Positions 53,003 through 61,819 of a stretch of DNA of 64,000 nucleotides are shown here, piece after piece (within the stretch, counting starts at the first letter, position 1; every line of letters starts with the position of its first letter). The stretch spans positions 1 to 64,000 of the forward strand of contig CAJTWH010000011.1 of assembly GCA_910579995.1 (NCBI GenBank), in the 5' to 3' direction. Position numbers and translations under genes: made by a program. This DNA comes from an uncultured Muribaculaceae bacterium (GTDB lineage Bacteria > Bacteroidota > Bacteroidia > Bacteroidales > Muribaculaceae). The notes under the pieces were generated by a model. That model searched no databases, was not told the DNA's origin, and saw only the letters and a program-made list of their open reading frames with translations.

Positions 53003-55549
53003 TCAATTCATGCGGGTAGAGACCGGAGAGATATCTATCAACTCTTCATTCACAGGATGTCCCTCGTGATCATCAATAAGAATTGATGATCCGCGGTAAT
53101 GTCGTGGATAGAAGGAGTCATTAAAGTTTATATGATCGGATCCATAGAACAGTCCGGCCCCAATCTTGGCATTTGATATCGACAATGACGGGGGATTGCT
53201 GTCGAGAGTCGCAGAAATCCGCCAATTGTCTACTTCCACACCGGATTCGCCGATGTTTACGGCCTGATACTCTTCATCAAGAGATGTTGATTGAATTATC
53301 GCAAGATAGCGTGTTGTCATTGCCCCGTCGACCGTAGCCTTCAAATGCCATTGCTCCGGGTATGCGTCGCCGGTTATTGCCGGAGGTACAGTCCATTGAG
53401 AAGTTTGCGATACCGACATAACATCTCCGCACAACAATATAACACGACTTTTTATTCCTTCGGCTTCATTTACAGTTTCCAAAATTCTTGAATTGCCTGC
53501 AGCCTCGGTTATCTCAAATGGCTGTTTGCTATGCAGTAACCAATCCCAACGCGAGCTTTCCAAGGCCTCAAGTTCGTCATAAATCACCACCGTACCATCA
53601 GATAACATGGCAATATGACGATAATATCTTGAAAGAGATGTTTTCCCGAAACCATTTTCGACAGACTGCTCAATGCCGGCTTTCTTGAAAGCTTCAATCC
53701 ACATCGGATCATCGCTGATACCGCAGTAAGCATTTGAAGCGTCGCCCAAGGCATAGGCTATGTTGTCGCCACATGCAGCCCGCAATATCCGCCCATATCC
53801 TTTGGTTGAATAAGGTTGTCCTATACCGTTTATCAATACAGTATTATGCGCTCGGGTATGACGATATGACATAAGGTTGTGAGCGTCGCTGAAATTCTGG
53901 TAATATCCCGAACTTCTGAACACATCTTTACCCCTAAAAGAAAGATTGAAAGCATTCTGGCTAGCAGTAGTATGACTTCCTGATCCAAAAGTACTTGAAC
54001 GGAAACCCACCGCCACATCTTTATCCTTATCAAAGAGAGAAGAGTGCATTGCCACTTCACCACAGTCTTTATACCAAGAGAGCATAGCCGGAGCGACAAG
54101 CATATCATTACTTTGAGATTTTTTAGCCCTGCATATACGCATGAGGCGCATTTCCCAATCATTGTTTACAAGATTACCACATTGTGCGGCATACCATGCG
54201 GCATAAGAATCATCAGTGTAGTAGGCGAGAAAATCTGCAAACGCCGCCATCTGATGGTTTGGAGTCTGCCGGGTTTCACTGGCGTCTCCGAATCCAATGT
54301 TTGAGGCTGCCGGAGGTGTGGTATAGCTTAACGCCCGCCCGGCATTGAGATACCAAGGATGTTGAATGAAGTCAAAACCGGTAATATAAGAAAATAGCAC
54401 AGGCATATAGCACAGGGTCATGACATTGGCATTGAAATACCCAACACCGTTGTGCCACAGGCCATCTCTGTTGAAGCCACCAGCCGGCGCACGTGCAGTC
54501 CATAATTCATAAAGATACTCCAGCAAAGGCAACACGCGCTCCCCTTGCTCAGGAGAATCATAAATCGTCAAAGCGGCCTGCAGCATACGGCGCATGTTCT
54601 GCTGCCAAAAATGATTGTCAAAAATATGGTTTTCCTCTACCTTTCGCGATGTATTGAAAAACTTTACCAAAACATCAGCCAACCACTGCTCAATAAATGA
54701 CTTTTTATCAACGTCAACTTGCGCATATAATAAATCATAACATGCCGCCAAAGCATAGGTTAATGACGATGTAGTGAAATTATCGGAGTAAAGCTGAGTT
54801 TGTGATGGCGGATTGTTTTTGAAACAATCTATAAAAGAGAGCATTTTTTCAGCGTACTCTCTGCGCTGTGTAAGATAGTAAGCCTGATACAGCCAAGAAA
54901 TCTCTTCGGCCAATGTCTGAGCTTGAGAATACATGTCGGCGGTAGCTGAATAATCACGCAGGAGCGCTTTGTCTGCACGGTTGCACAGCTGGCGATACTC
55001 AACATGTGATTCAATATTCGCACGGACATCCTCTACAAAAGGTGTTGTAAAACAATAAAGTCGTGGGAATATACGTGGCGCATTGTCAAGAAAAGTGTCA
55101 AAACCCGGAGTCACGAATACCGGAGTCTGATCTTTTACCTGAAAATCATATACCTCACTCCAATTTCCGGTTGTACCATCATCTGCGATAGTCCGGAATC
55201 GCCAGAACCAAATGCCGGCTTCAAGTTCGGCATGCGGATTAAACATACACCATTGCAATCTACCGCTTCTGAGAGTTGACTCATCTGAAAATTCAGAATC
55301 GCGTGAGAGTTCAATCTCAATATCGCGCCCCGAAGTCATAGATTCGGGCACAATCAGAGGGGCAGGATTTATCAATATCTCATTGCAAGACCGAGGGTAA
55401 GGCACTGTCCTTATTTTCTGACGATATTCATCTTGTGCCCCGACAGCCGGAGCTTCCACCGGATCATCAACAGTTGACGGCAATTCTATATCATCAGAAC
55501 ATGACAGGCAGATTGCAGCACCCAATATTGTTGCAAAAAGATATTTCAT
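53003..55549 (-). CDS. Heparinase II/III-fold polysaccharide lyase, lipoprotein form
   Basis: An 848-residue lipoprotein: lipobox ICLSC followed by SDDIEL, an acidic surface-export signal. Residues 30-150 are a fibronectin-like segment, 150-480 the alpha-toroid (NHFWQQNMRRML, GLWHNGVGYFNANVMTL) and 500-830 the heparinase II/III beta-sandwich (SHTTASQNAFNLSFRGKDVF, YRHTRAHNTVLINGIGQ). The conserved Asn-His, Tyr and second His positions of PL12/15/17/21/33-type lyases are present. It resembles the DUF4962-containing group; the exact PL family cannot be set by eye. It probably makes the first cuts at the surface. Confidence 0.85.
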   Translation of the reverse strand: MKYLFATILGAAICLSCSDDIELPSTVDDPVEAPAVGAQDEYRQKIRTVPYPRSCNEILINPAPLIVPESMTSGRDIEIELSRDSEFSDESTLRSGRLQWCMFNPHAELEAGIWFWRFRTIADDGTTGNWSEVYDFQVKDQTPVFVTPGFDTFLDNAPRIFPRLYCFTTPFVEDVRANIESHVEYRQLCNRADKALLRDYSATADMYSQAQTLAEEISWLYQAYYLTQRREYAEKMLSFIDCFKNNPPSQTQLYSDNFTTSSLTYALAACYDLLYAQVDVDKKSFIEQWLADVLVKFFNTSRKVEENHIFDNHFWQQNMRRMLQAALTIYDSPEQGERVLPLLEYLYELWTARAPAGGFNRDGLWHNGVGYFNANVMTLCYMPVLFSYITGFDFIQHPWYLNAGRALSYTTPPAASNIGFGDASETRQTPNHQMAAFADFLAYYTDDSYAAWYAAQCGNLVNNDWEMRLMRICRAKKSQSNDMLVAPAMLSWYKDCGEVAMHSSLFDKDKDVAVGFRSSTFGSGSHTTASQNAFNLSFRGKDVFRSSGYYQNFSDAHNLMSYRHTRAHNTVLINGIGQPYSTKGYGRILRAACGDNIAYALGDASNAYCGISDDPMWIEAFKKAGIEQSVENGFGKTSLSRYYRHIAMLSDGTVVIYDELEALESSRWDWLLHSKQPFEITEAAGNSRILETVNEAEGIKSRVILLCGDVMSVSQTSQWTVPPAITGDAYPEQWHLKATVDGAMTTRYLAIIQSTSLDEEYQAVNIGESGVEVDNWRISATLDSNPPSLSISNAKIGAGLFYGSDHINFNDSFYPRHYRGSSILIDDHEGHPVNEELIDISPVSTRMN

Positions 55550-55565
55550 GGTATATTATGTTATA

Positions 55566-55602
55566 TATAACCGGGGCCGAAAGGCTCTCAGCCCCGGTTA
55601 TA
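55566..55602 (-). other. Strong stem-loop within the PUL 2 operon
   Basis: TATAACCGGGGC (55566-55577) pairs perfectly with GCCCCGGTTATA (55591-55602), a 12-bp stem with a 13-base loop, located 14 bases after the stop of the 55616-57157 gene. There is no U-run, so it may be a processing or partial-termination site. Confidence 0.6.
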
Positions 55603-55615
55603 AAGGTTTAACTGA

Positions 55616-57157
55616 TTATTCAAATATTGTGAACATCGGACGGCACAGGGCAGTCTGTTTTGTCTGAGTGGTGACACTAATGCCGGCAGCCTGACAATTC
55701 GGCACCTCGGCAGCATTCATTCTCACACCTGAGATATTGCCTTGATCATTGATTGAAGATGAAGCGTAATTTACAGTTGCGATAGGATCGCGGTCAAAGA
55801 TATTCGCGGTAGAGAACAGAGCTTTGAAAGCCTCACTGCCTGTAGCTGCCTCTCCTTTATTATTTTCGTAGAGCATGTGGAGCCATACTTCCAACTGGTT
55901 AAGGGAAGGGATGTACCAGCCTGATGTATTACCCGAAAGTGAATTTAAGCCTACCCATGCAGTATAAGATTGCTCAAATTGAGTACCTTGAAGTTTGGAT
56001 ATTAAAGAGGCGGTGGGTTCCAAGCCATTGTTGGCAGTTGTTTTTTCAAGACCGGTGATAAGTGTTTCGCCGAATGATTGACGGGCGCTTGCGACATTGT
56101 TGAGAGCAACGGCATAGGCTTTGATTGTCTTTCCGGCAAACTGAGCGGGATATTCATTGATGTTATCGCCGTCGAGCGCACCCATATAGAAAACCACGGC
56201 AACAGCGTCGGCAACATTGGCAGTAGCTTCACCGTTTGAGTTGACATAGCTGCCAACGGTCATTTCAACAGGTTTATTGGGATCATTTGTCCAATTGCCA
56301 TCAATGTTGACCGACACATTTACATCTTGAGTGGCGGCGTCGGTAAGAGTTCCGGTTACATTGACAAGATAGTTTGCGTCTGTAGGAATCTTGCCGGCAG
56401 CGATGGTGAGGTCAAATGTTTTCGAGCCTTCAGCCTTTACCGAAATCTCGCTCTCAAGCATTGAGCTGTTCTGTGCTCCGAAGATGTAAGTTTTGAACCA
56501 TGGAGCAGAGGCAGGATCAAAAGAACTGTTTGAAAGCGTTACAGTCTGGGTAGACTCAACATTGCCTGTAAGTATATTATATCCTGAAGGAGCTTCGTAG
56601 CTGACTTCGAGAGAGGTACATCCTTCTGCCTTTTCAGGGTTCTCGGGCATGAAGCTTACGCAGGCAAAGGGACGGACAAGGGTTACCGACGCGTTATTGA
56701 CAAATCGGTCGAGGCGTCCGGCAAAGGCGTCGCAGACATCTTCTACAAGACCAAATTCGGTCTGCGCGAATGTGATATCGGTGAGGTCTTCTGTATTATA
56801 CACTTTTGCGGCTCCTGCGGCAGAGGGTTGGTATTCGGCCCAGAAAAGAGCAGAGCTTGCGCCGGCATCCTGCTCGGCACCGGTGATGACGAAAGCTGTG
56901 CTTCCGCCTGCGGCACTCATTGTCTTCTGCTGGCCGACCATGTTGCCGTCAGCGTCAAGAAGCTGCATAATGCACTTGAGTTCATAACCGTCTATTTCGG
57001 CCAGCGAAGCTCGCGAGCCTGATGTACCGGCAGTTTGCACAGCCACTGTGATATCGGCATGAGCCGACTCCGGGGCATTGGTGACAGCGTCGGAGCTGCA
57101 ACCGGTAGCACCCCATACTCCTGCAAGCAGGAATACTGATGAAATGAATTTGTTCAT
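55616..57157 (-). CDS. DUF6562-like lipoprotein with C-terminal lectin-like region
   Basis: A 513-residue lipoprotein (GATGC, then SSDA). Residues 30-300 resemble DUF6562, the beta-rich domain of fimbrillin/anchor-like proteins (SHADITVAVQTAGT ... AEIDGYELKCIMQLLD). Residues 310-513 resemble the C-terminal lectin-like domain seen on such proteins (AGKTIKAYAVAL, GWYIPSLNQLEVWLHML, CRPMFTIFE). It lies directly after a second DUF6562 gene and before the lipoprotein lyase. A role in binding the polysaccharide or forming a surface fibre is plausible but not shown. Confidence 0.65.
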   Translation of the reverse strand: MNKFISSVFLLAGVWGATGCSSDAVTNAPESAHADITVAVQTAGTSGSRASLAEIDGYELKCIMQLLDADGNMVGQQKTMSAAGGSTAFVITGAEQDAGASSALFWAEYQPSAAGAAKVYNTEDLTDITFAQTEFGLVEDVCDAFAGRLDRFVNNASVTLVRPFACVSFMPENPEKAEGCTSLEVSYEAPSGYNILTGNVESTQTVTLSNSSFDPASAPWFKTYIFGAQNSSMLESEISVKAEGSKTFDLTIAAGKIPTDANYLVNVTGTLTDAATQDVNVSVNIDGNWTNDPNKPVEMTVGSYVNSNGEATANVADAVAVVFYMGALDGDNINEYPAQFAGKTIKAYAVALNNVASARQSFGETLITGLEKTTANNGLEPTASLISKLQGTQFEQSYTAWVGLNSLSGNTSGWYIPSLNQLEVWLHMLYENNKGEAATGSEAFKALFSTANIFDRDPIATVNYASSSINDQGNISGVRMNAAEVPNCQAAGISVTTQTKQTALCRPMFTIFE

Positions 57158-57192
57158 GATAATTATTTATGGTATATTAATATATTCTTCAA

Positions 57193-58185
57193 TTATAATT
57201 CTCCTAAATCGATATCAATAGAGCCGTCGTAATCACCATCAATGATAGCGCCGCCATCACTTGTATTAGTAAGAAAACGTCCTCTGACGGTTGTATTATA
57301 ACCGGCCATCACAGGAATTGACAATGCTGTTGTAGACACAACAACTCCATTTTCATCCATTACCTCGAGATCGAGCGGTAAGGAAAAGTCTAAATTACGG
57401 CACATAATATAGTCAAATCCGATACACATTTCTTCCATATCAGAGGCCTTGAAATTGAGAGCCGTCTTATATGATAGAAAATTAAGCATGTTTTTAGGCG
57501 TTTGCTCAAGTACATTGAAGCCTGTAGCGACATATCCTGCATATCTGATACGGGCAGTGAATGATTTTCCACCAATAATTCCGTTTTCAACTTTATTTTT
57601 AAAAGCCTTTATATCAGTGGAAATAAGTTCATAACGCCCTACAGGACGAGATAATTCAATCTCAGACACTATCTTTGCCTGCCACTCATCTGAATATGGT
57701 CTCAAATCGATTTTGACACGTCCGCAGAAAGCGTCTTTATACTCATTATTTGCCTTGAATGGAGATACAGGGTATACCGGCGTCAGAGATTCAGGATCGT
57801 AGAAAATATTTGATTCTAAATCATTTGCGCCGACATAATCGCTCCATACAATGATATTGTACTCGCGCGCATGGAGCCGCATTGAAATCGGGATGTTCAA
57901 ACGTGTGGCAGAGCCTACAGCCTCGTATACGATTCTCCGGTCATGAATTTTATAATCAGATGTCACCGCTTCGATAACGAATCGGTGCATATATTCATCC
58001 GAAGCAGCCCGCGACCGACGCAAGTCATCGGCTTCAGGCAATGTCAAGTTTACCGATAACTCAACATCGACAGTGACGTCAGTCGGGTCCACTCCATTCC
58101 CTTCCGGTTCCTGATACAACTCACAGGAACTGAACAGGACTATGCCCAATACATATAACAGTGTTATAAAAATATGATTTTTCAT
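57193..58185 (-). CDS. DUF6562-family lipoprotein
   Basis: A 330-residue lipoprotein (lipobox LFSSC). The body is beta-rich with the features of the DUF6562/Mfa2-like group: VDVELSVNLTLPEAD near the N-terminus, a YNIIVWSDYV strand at about 110, SRPVGRYELISTDI near 180 and the closing TTVRGRFLTNTSDGGAIIDGDYDG. Such proteins sit beside fimbrial genes in Bacteroidota. Its ATG overlaps the DUF3575 stop (ATGA), so the two are translated together. Confidence 0.7.
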   Translation of the reverse strand: MKNHIFITLLYVLGIVLFSSCELYQEPEGNGVDPTDVTVDVELSVNLTLPEADDLRRSRAASDEYMHRFVIEAVTSDYKIHDRRIVYEAVGSATRLNIPISMRLHAREYNIIVWSDYVGANDLESNIFYDPESLTPVYPVSPFKANNEYKDAFCGRVKIDLRPYSDEWQAKIVSEIELSRPVGRYELISTDIKAFKNKVENGIIGGKSFTARIRYAGYVATGFNVLEQTPKNMLNFLSYKTALNFKASDMEEMCIGFDYIMCRNLDFSLPLDLEVMDENGVVVSTTALSIPVMAGYNTTVRGRFLTNTSDGGAIIDGDYDGSIDIDLGEL

Positions 58186-58955
58186 TTCCCTATGAGATAT
58201 ACAAGTGATATACCAAGATTTGTTGGTCCGAAATAATTACGCTCGCGACGGTTGATCAATGCACCATTGTCGATGTTATAATAGGTATTATATGAAGTAT
58301 TCACATATCCCACACCTATCTCAAACTCCAAACGCCACTTATCATCCAAGCGCAAGGAATAGCTATAGTCGATATTGACACCTAACAATGGTCGGCCTGT
58401 AGCCTGATATCGATGTTCATCATATCTGAAATTGAACCAAGCCACGTCAGCACTGACACCAAAAGCATGTCCGCTGCCGACTTCCTTCAGATAATATCTG
58501 ACACCGGGCCTAAGAGCTACTGTGCGCAGTCCAAACGAATCCTTCCAGTCCCAGAGACTCCACATTACGGGTAATTGTGCAGAGAAATGGTTTGAGATAC
58601 TGATTTCGCCGGCAATGTTCAAGACGGCAAAAACATCATAAGCAAGATTCGTCTTTAAGGCAAAGTATCTGCTATCGCCTCCGGCAGAAGATACAGAAGA
58701 AGACGATGTGGAAGATGAAGAAGCTTTTACAGCTGCTTTCGGAGTGCTTTTATCGACTTTCTTCACCTCGGTTTTCTCCTGAGATTTTGCTGTGTCGGAA
58801 ATCTTAATGGCAGTCTTCTCTTTTGGAGCTGAAGTTCTGATCCGCGGAATCTGTGCATTTGCGCAGAATCCACTGAAGACCAACGCAGCGATAAGAAGTT
58901 TAAATTTCAAGCTCCGGCACTTGATCTTCAAGTATTGTCTGGTATCCATTTTCAT
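58182..58955 (-). CDS. DUF3575-family outer-membrane-associated protein
   Basis: The frame from the ATG at 58955 gives 257 residues and overlaps the upstream lyase gene by 56 bases. An in-frame TTG at 58910 would instead start a textbook signal peptide (KFKLLIAALVFSGFCANA) with an 11-base overlap; ATG 58949 is a third choice. After a Ser/Lys-rich linker (50-90, eight serines around SSSSTSSSSVSS), residues 93-257 form the DUF3575 domain (YFALKTNLAYDVFAVLNIAGEISI, RPGVRYYLKE, GVNIDYSYSLRL, FGPTNLGISLVYLIGK), which looks like a small beta-barrel. DUF3575 genes often precede fimbrial anchor genes. Confidence 0.75.
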   Translation of the reverse strand: MKMDTRQYLKIKCRSLKFKLLIAALVFSGFCANAQIPRIRTSAPKEKTAIKISDTAKSQEKTEVKKVDKSTPKAAVKASSSSTSSSSVSSAGGDSRYFALKTNLAYDVFAVLNIAGEISISNHFSAQLPVMWSLWDWKDSFGLRTVALRPGVRYYLKEVGSGHAFGVSADVAWFNFRYDEHRYQATGRPLLGVNIDYSYSLRLDDKWRLEFEIGVGYVNTSYNTYYNIDNGALINRRERNYFGPTNLGISLVYLIGK

Positions 58956-61509
58956 TAATTATTGTAGCTTGCCCCTTATAGGAAATGTTTATGTCCTCTT
59001 TCATATTTCGGATAAAGAATAAAGGATTGCCTTCAGCAGAGGTATTAACCTTGATAATGTATCCGGCATACTTTATACGACCGTCAGACAATATCTCAGG
59101 GTTTGGCGCAGGACGCTTCAAGGGGTGGGTATTTATTATCGTGGCAAAACGATATACTTTCGAAGGTGCTGAGGTAGCGTTGAAATGCCAGTGATTTGGA
59201 TATGGAGCGAAATTACCGTTGGCATCGGCTCTTAACCAATTCACAGCCGGAACTTTAAACTGAGAAGTAGTGTCTGTGTCAAGTTTTCCGCTTGAGAATA
59301 TGAAAGCGTCAGAAGCACCACCTTTATTTGTTGCCTGAACATGGACGAAGCGATTATCGGCATTATCAAGATTCATCGGCTCGGCCACAGTATGGAGCAT
59401 GTAGGTCCATGTTATCGGCTCATCAGCAACCAGTTCATCGTAGATAAAGATACACCCTGTGTTGCCGAGATTTACTATATGCCTGCGGAAAGTCTCCACA
59501 TGATTTTCATCCCAACCGTTTTCAGGAGTATATTCGACATCAGATTGCTCTCCACGCATTAGCCAAAGGGGCGAAATCACCTTGCCGTAAGCATTGGACG
59601 CGTCGCCTAAAACGTAACCGATCTTGTCACTTGCATAATAACGTGGAATCCATCCATAACCTTCCGTACCAATTTTCTGTCCCATTCCATTAGCAAGGAT
59701 AGTATTATGGCCAAAGGTGCCGCGATGACAGATCATCGAGTGTTTGTCGGTAAACTCAATATGATGTCCGCTGCTGTAGAACAGAGGTTTACCACCGAAA
59801 AAGGTGTTGAACGCATTCTGGTTTGCAAGGGCATGAGATGTTGAGCCATAAGGACTCGAGCGGAAACTCCACATTGCATTAGCTCCTACTCTATCCCAAT
59901 TGGTAAGGAATGAGGCCAGTCCTGTCTGCGGGAATACGTATCCGGGAGCCAAGTCAACCAATCCGGGACCTTCAGGCAATTCTTTTTCACACTGAAGGCG
60001 GAACCAGCACAAGTCTCCGGGCTTTGCCAGAAGTGATTTTTTAAGATAATCAGGATTAGCGGCAAGCGTACGGCGTACGAAATCTGCAGCGTATGTATTA
60101 CCGCGCAATCTCGCCAAAGCGTCGAGATATCCGATACGTATCGAATTAGGCCGCACTACATTCTGGTGACTGCTTCCGTTTCCTGCAGACTTCGAGAAAG
60201 GAGGCTGCTGGTACATGGTATACATTATATTATTGTCATACCAAGGGTCGCTGAAGAAATCGTAACCTGAAATACGGCTATAAAGATAGGGTACCTCAAT
60301 CAAGGTTTTTGTATTGACTGTAAAATACGAGTCACCGTTATGCCATCCGCCGTCGGCATTCAAACCGGGGAATCTTGCAAGCCAGACATTATAACAGTAG
60401 TCTGCCCACAGCTCCGATTCTTCAAGTTCGTTATAGGTAGCCAATGCCGCCATTGTTGTGATTCGCAAAGTCATCTGCCAGATATGATTCTCTGCGATAT
60501 GGTTTTCAAGGTTATTATTAAAGCGCTTATACATATCGGCACCCTTACGTCTTACCACATCAAGAAGCTCTGATTTCTGCTCCTTGGAAAGCAGGTCATA
60601 AAACGAATCATACGCAAGAGAAGCCAATGACAGGAGAGTGGCGTCGTTGAAATCACCTTTGACATTCTTATTCTTATCCCAACTGCACATTGTCAGAATA
60701 CGCGACAAAGCATTGTCGGCATATTTCTTGTCTTTGGTCAAGAGATAGGCTCTGATCAGAGCTTCACTATTTTGTTCTTCAGCGTCTATGATACGACGGC
60801 TCTCCCTTGTCAGATAAGAATTTTTCTGCATGTCGTTCTGCAGATTCTTAAGGTGTTCTGTGGGAATAGCCTCTATCTTTTTCATCGGAGTGGCAAGCGC
60901 CTTGTCGGCGGCCTCGATATACCACGTGTATTCAGGCTTTGACTTACTTTGGGCGATAAAATTATCCCAATTATTCTTATCCACAAGGATACGCGGATGG
61001 TATGCGGGAAGTTTAGATATAAATTTCTTGTATGAAGGCGGAGCGAATTTGTCAGGATTATCACCTACAGTCACACTGAAGATCTTACTCCACTCTTCTT
61101 TACCCTGCTCATCGACATAGGCATACTGCCAATACCAGACACCGGGAGTGAGAGTTTGCTCCGGATTATACATTGGCCATTTCGTGTCTATGGTAACGGC
61201 ATCCTTGGCAAGCGTCTTGTCTTTGCCAAAGCGTATGCGATAATGCAGTTTTGATTTATCCACCTTTTTTACCGTATGCTCGAAGCCGTCAAGCGGTGCT
61301 CCTGTGGTACGGGCATATTCTGGCAACGGCCACTGGAACGACACGAAACGGTCATCTACAACAGCACCGTCAAGAGGATACTCAGTAGCGCGCGATTCAT
61401 GCATCAATGTGACGTCTGTCAGTCTGATATTAGCGTTATCTTTTGCGATTGCCGGAGAAGACAGCAGCAATCCCAAAAAGAAGAATGACGCGAGTTTAAA
61501 TTTTGTCAT
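58900..61509 (-). CDS. Heparinase II/III-fold polysaccharide lyase, soluble periplasmic form
   Basis: An 869-residue enzyme with a cleavable signal peptide (SSPAIAKD) and no lipobox. N-terminal fibronectin/DUF4962-like part (30-160), alpha-toroid (175-500) with ENHIAENHIWQMTLR and GGWHNGDSYFTVNTKT, then the beta-sandwich (530-860) with STSHALANQNAFNTFFGG, SSGHHIEFTDKHSM and FGHNTILANGMGQK. The catalytic Asn-His, Tyr and His positions are conserved. Together with the lipoprotein paralogue at 53003 it suggests a surface cutter and a periplasmic finisher for one uronic-acid polysaccharide. First gene of the operon. Confidence 0.87.
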   Translation of the reverse strand: MTKFKLASFFFLGLLLSSPAIAKDNANIRLTDVTLMHESRATEYPLDGAVVDDRFVSFQWPLPEYARTTGAPLDGFEHTVKKVDKSKLHYRIRFGKDKTLAKDAVTIDTKWPMYNPEQTLTPGVWYWQYAYVDEQGKEEWSKIFSVTVGDNPDKFAPPSYKKFISKLPAYHPRILVDKNNWDNFIAQSKSKPEYTWYIEAADKALATPMKKIEAIPTEHLKNLQNDMQKNSYLTRESRRIIDAEEQNSEALIRAYLLTKDKKYADNALSRILTMCSWDKNKNVKGDFNDATLLSLASLAYDSFYDLLSKEQKSELLDVVRRKGADMYKRFNNNLENHIAENHIWQMTLRITTMAALATYNELEESELWADYCYNVWLARFPGLNADGGWHNGDSYFTVNTKTLIEVPYLYSRISGYDFFSDPWYDNNIMYTMYQQPPFSKSAGNGSSHQNVVRPNSIRIGYLDALARLRGNTYAADFVRRTLAANPDYLKKSLLAKPGDLCWFRLQCEKELPEGPGLVDLAPGYVFPQTGLASFLTNWDRVGANAMWSFRSSPYGSTSHALANQNAFNTFFGGKPLFYSSGHHIEFTDKHSMICHRGTFGHNTILANGMGQKIGTEGYGWIPRYYASDKIGYVLGDASNAYGKVISPLWLMRGEQSDVEYTPENGWDENHVETFRRHIVNLGNTGCIFIYDELVADEPITWTYMLHTVAEPMNLDNADNRFVHVQATNKGGASDAFIFSSGKLDTDTTSQFKVPAVNWLRADANGNFAPYPNHWHFNATSAPSKVYRFATIINTHPLKRPAPNPEILSDGRIKYAGYIIKVNTSAEGNPLFFIRNMKEDINISYKGQATIINENGYQTILEDQVPELEI

Positions 61510-61514
61510 GGTGA

Positions 61515-61535
61515 TAGTTCGGTTTTAGTTCGGTT
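61515..61535 (-). repeat. Short tandem repeat upstream of the lyase start
   Basis: TAGTTCGGTT occurs at 61515-61524 and 61526-61535 (11-base period), placed between the start codon at 61509 and the proximal -7 box. It could be a regulator contact site; function unknown. Confidence 0.4.
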
Positions 61536-61536
61536 G

Positions 61537-61544
61537 CAAAATTA
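61537..61544 (-). promoter_or_regulatory. Proximal -7 box of the PUL 2 operon
   Basis: Minus strand TAATTTTG, 27 bases from the ATG at 61509. No TTG at 20-base spacing (CAT on the plus strand), so it would need an activator. Confidence 0.5.
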
Positions 61545-61729
61545 GAGTATCTGTAAAAATAATCCATTCAATATGGTAGTTTCATCTTGCAACAACGTAC
61601 AAATCAATTGCAATTATGTTTATTTTATCTTCAATATTGTTCATAATTGACGATACTGATTGAATCCCAAGGGTTTTGCGAATCATAACGATTGCATACT
61701 AAAGAGGTCTAAGCTACTGATTTATACTG

Positions 61730-61760
61730 CAAAATTAATAAATAGCCGGAAGATGAACAA
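61730..61760 (-). promoter_or_regulatory. Distal consensus promoter of the PUL 2 operon
   Basis: Minus strand TTG (61758-61760), 20 bases, TAATTTTG (61730-61737). It would give a leader of about 215 bases before the lyase gene. The rest of the 310-base gap 61510-61819 is AT-rich and shows no coding frame. Confidence 0.65.
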
Positions 61761-61819
61761 GAATGAGTCTACAGATAATTGACATTAAATATAGATATCC
61801 TGTTTCATAACACTCCTGA

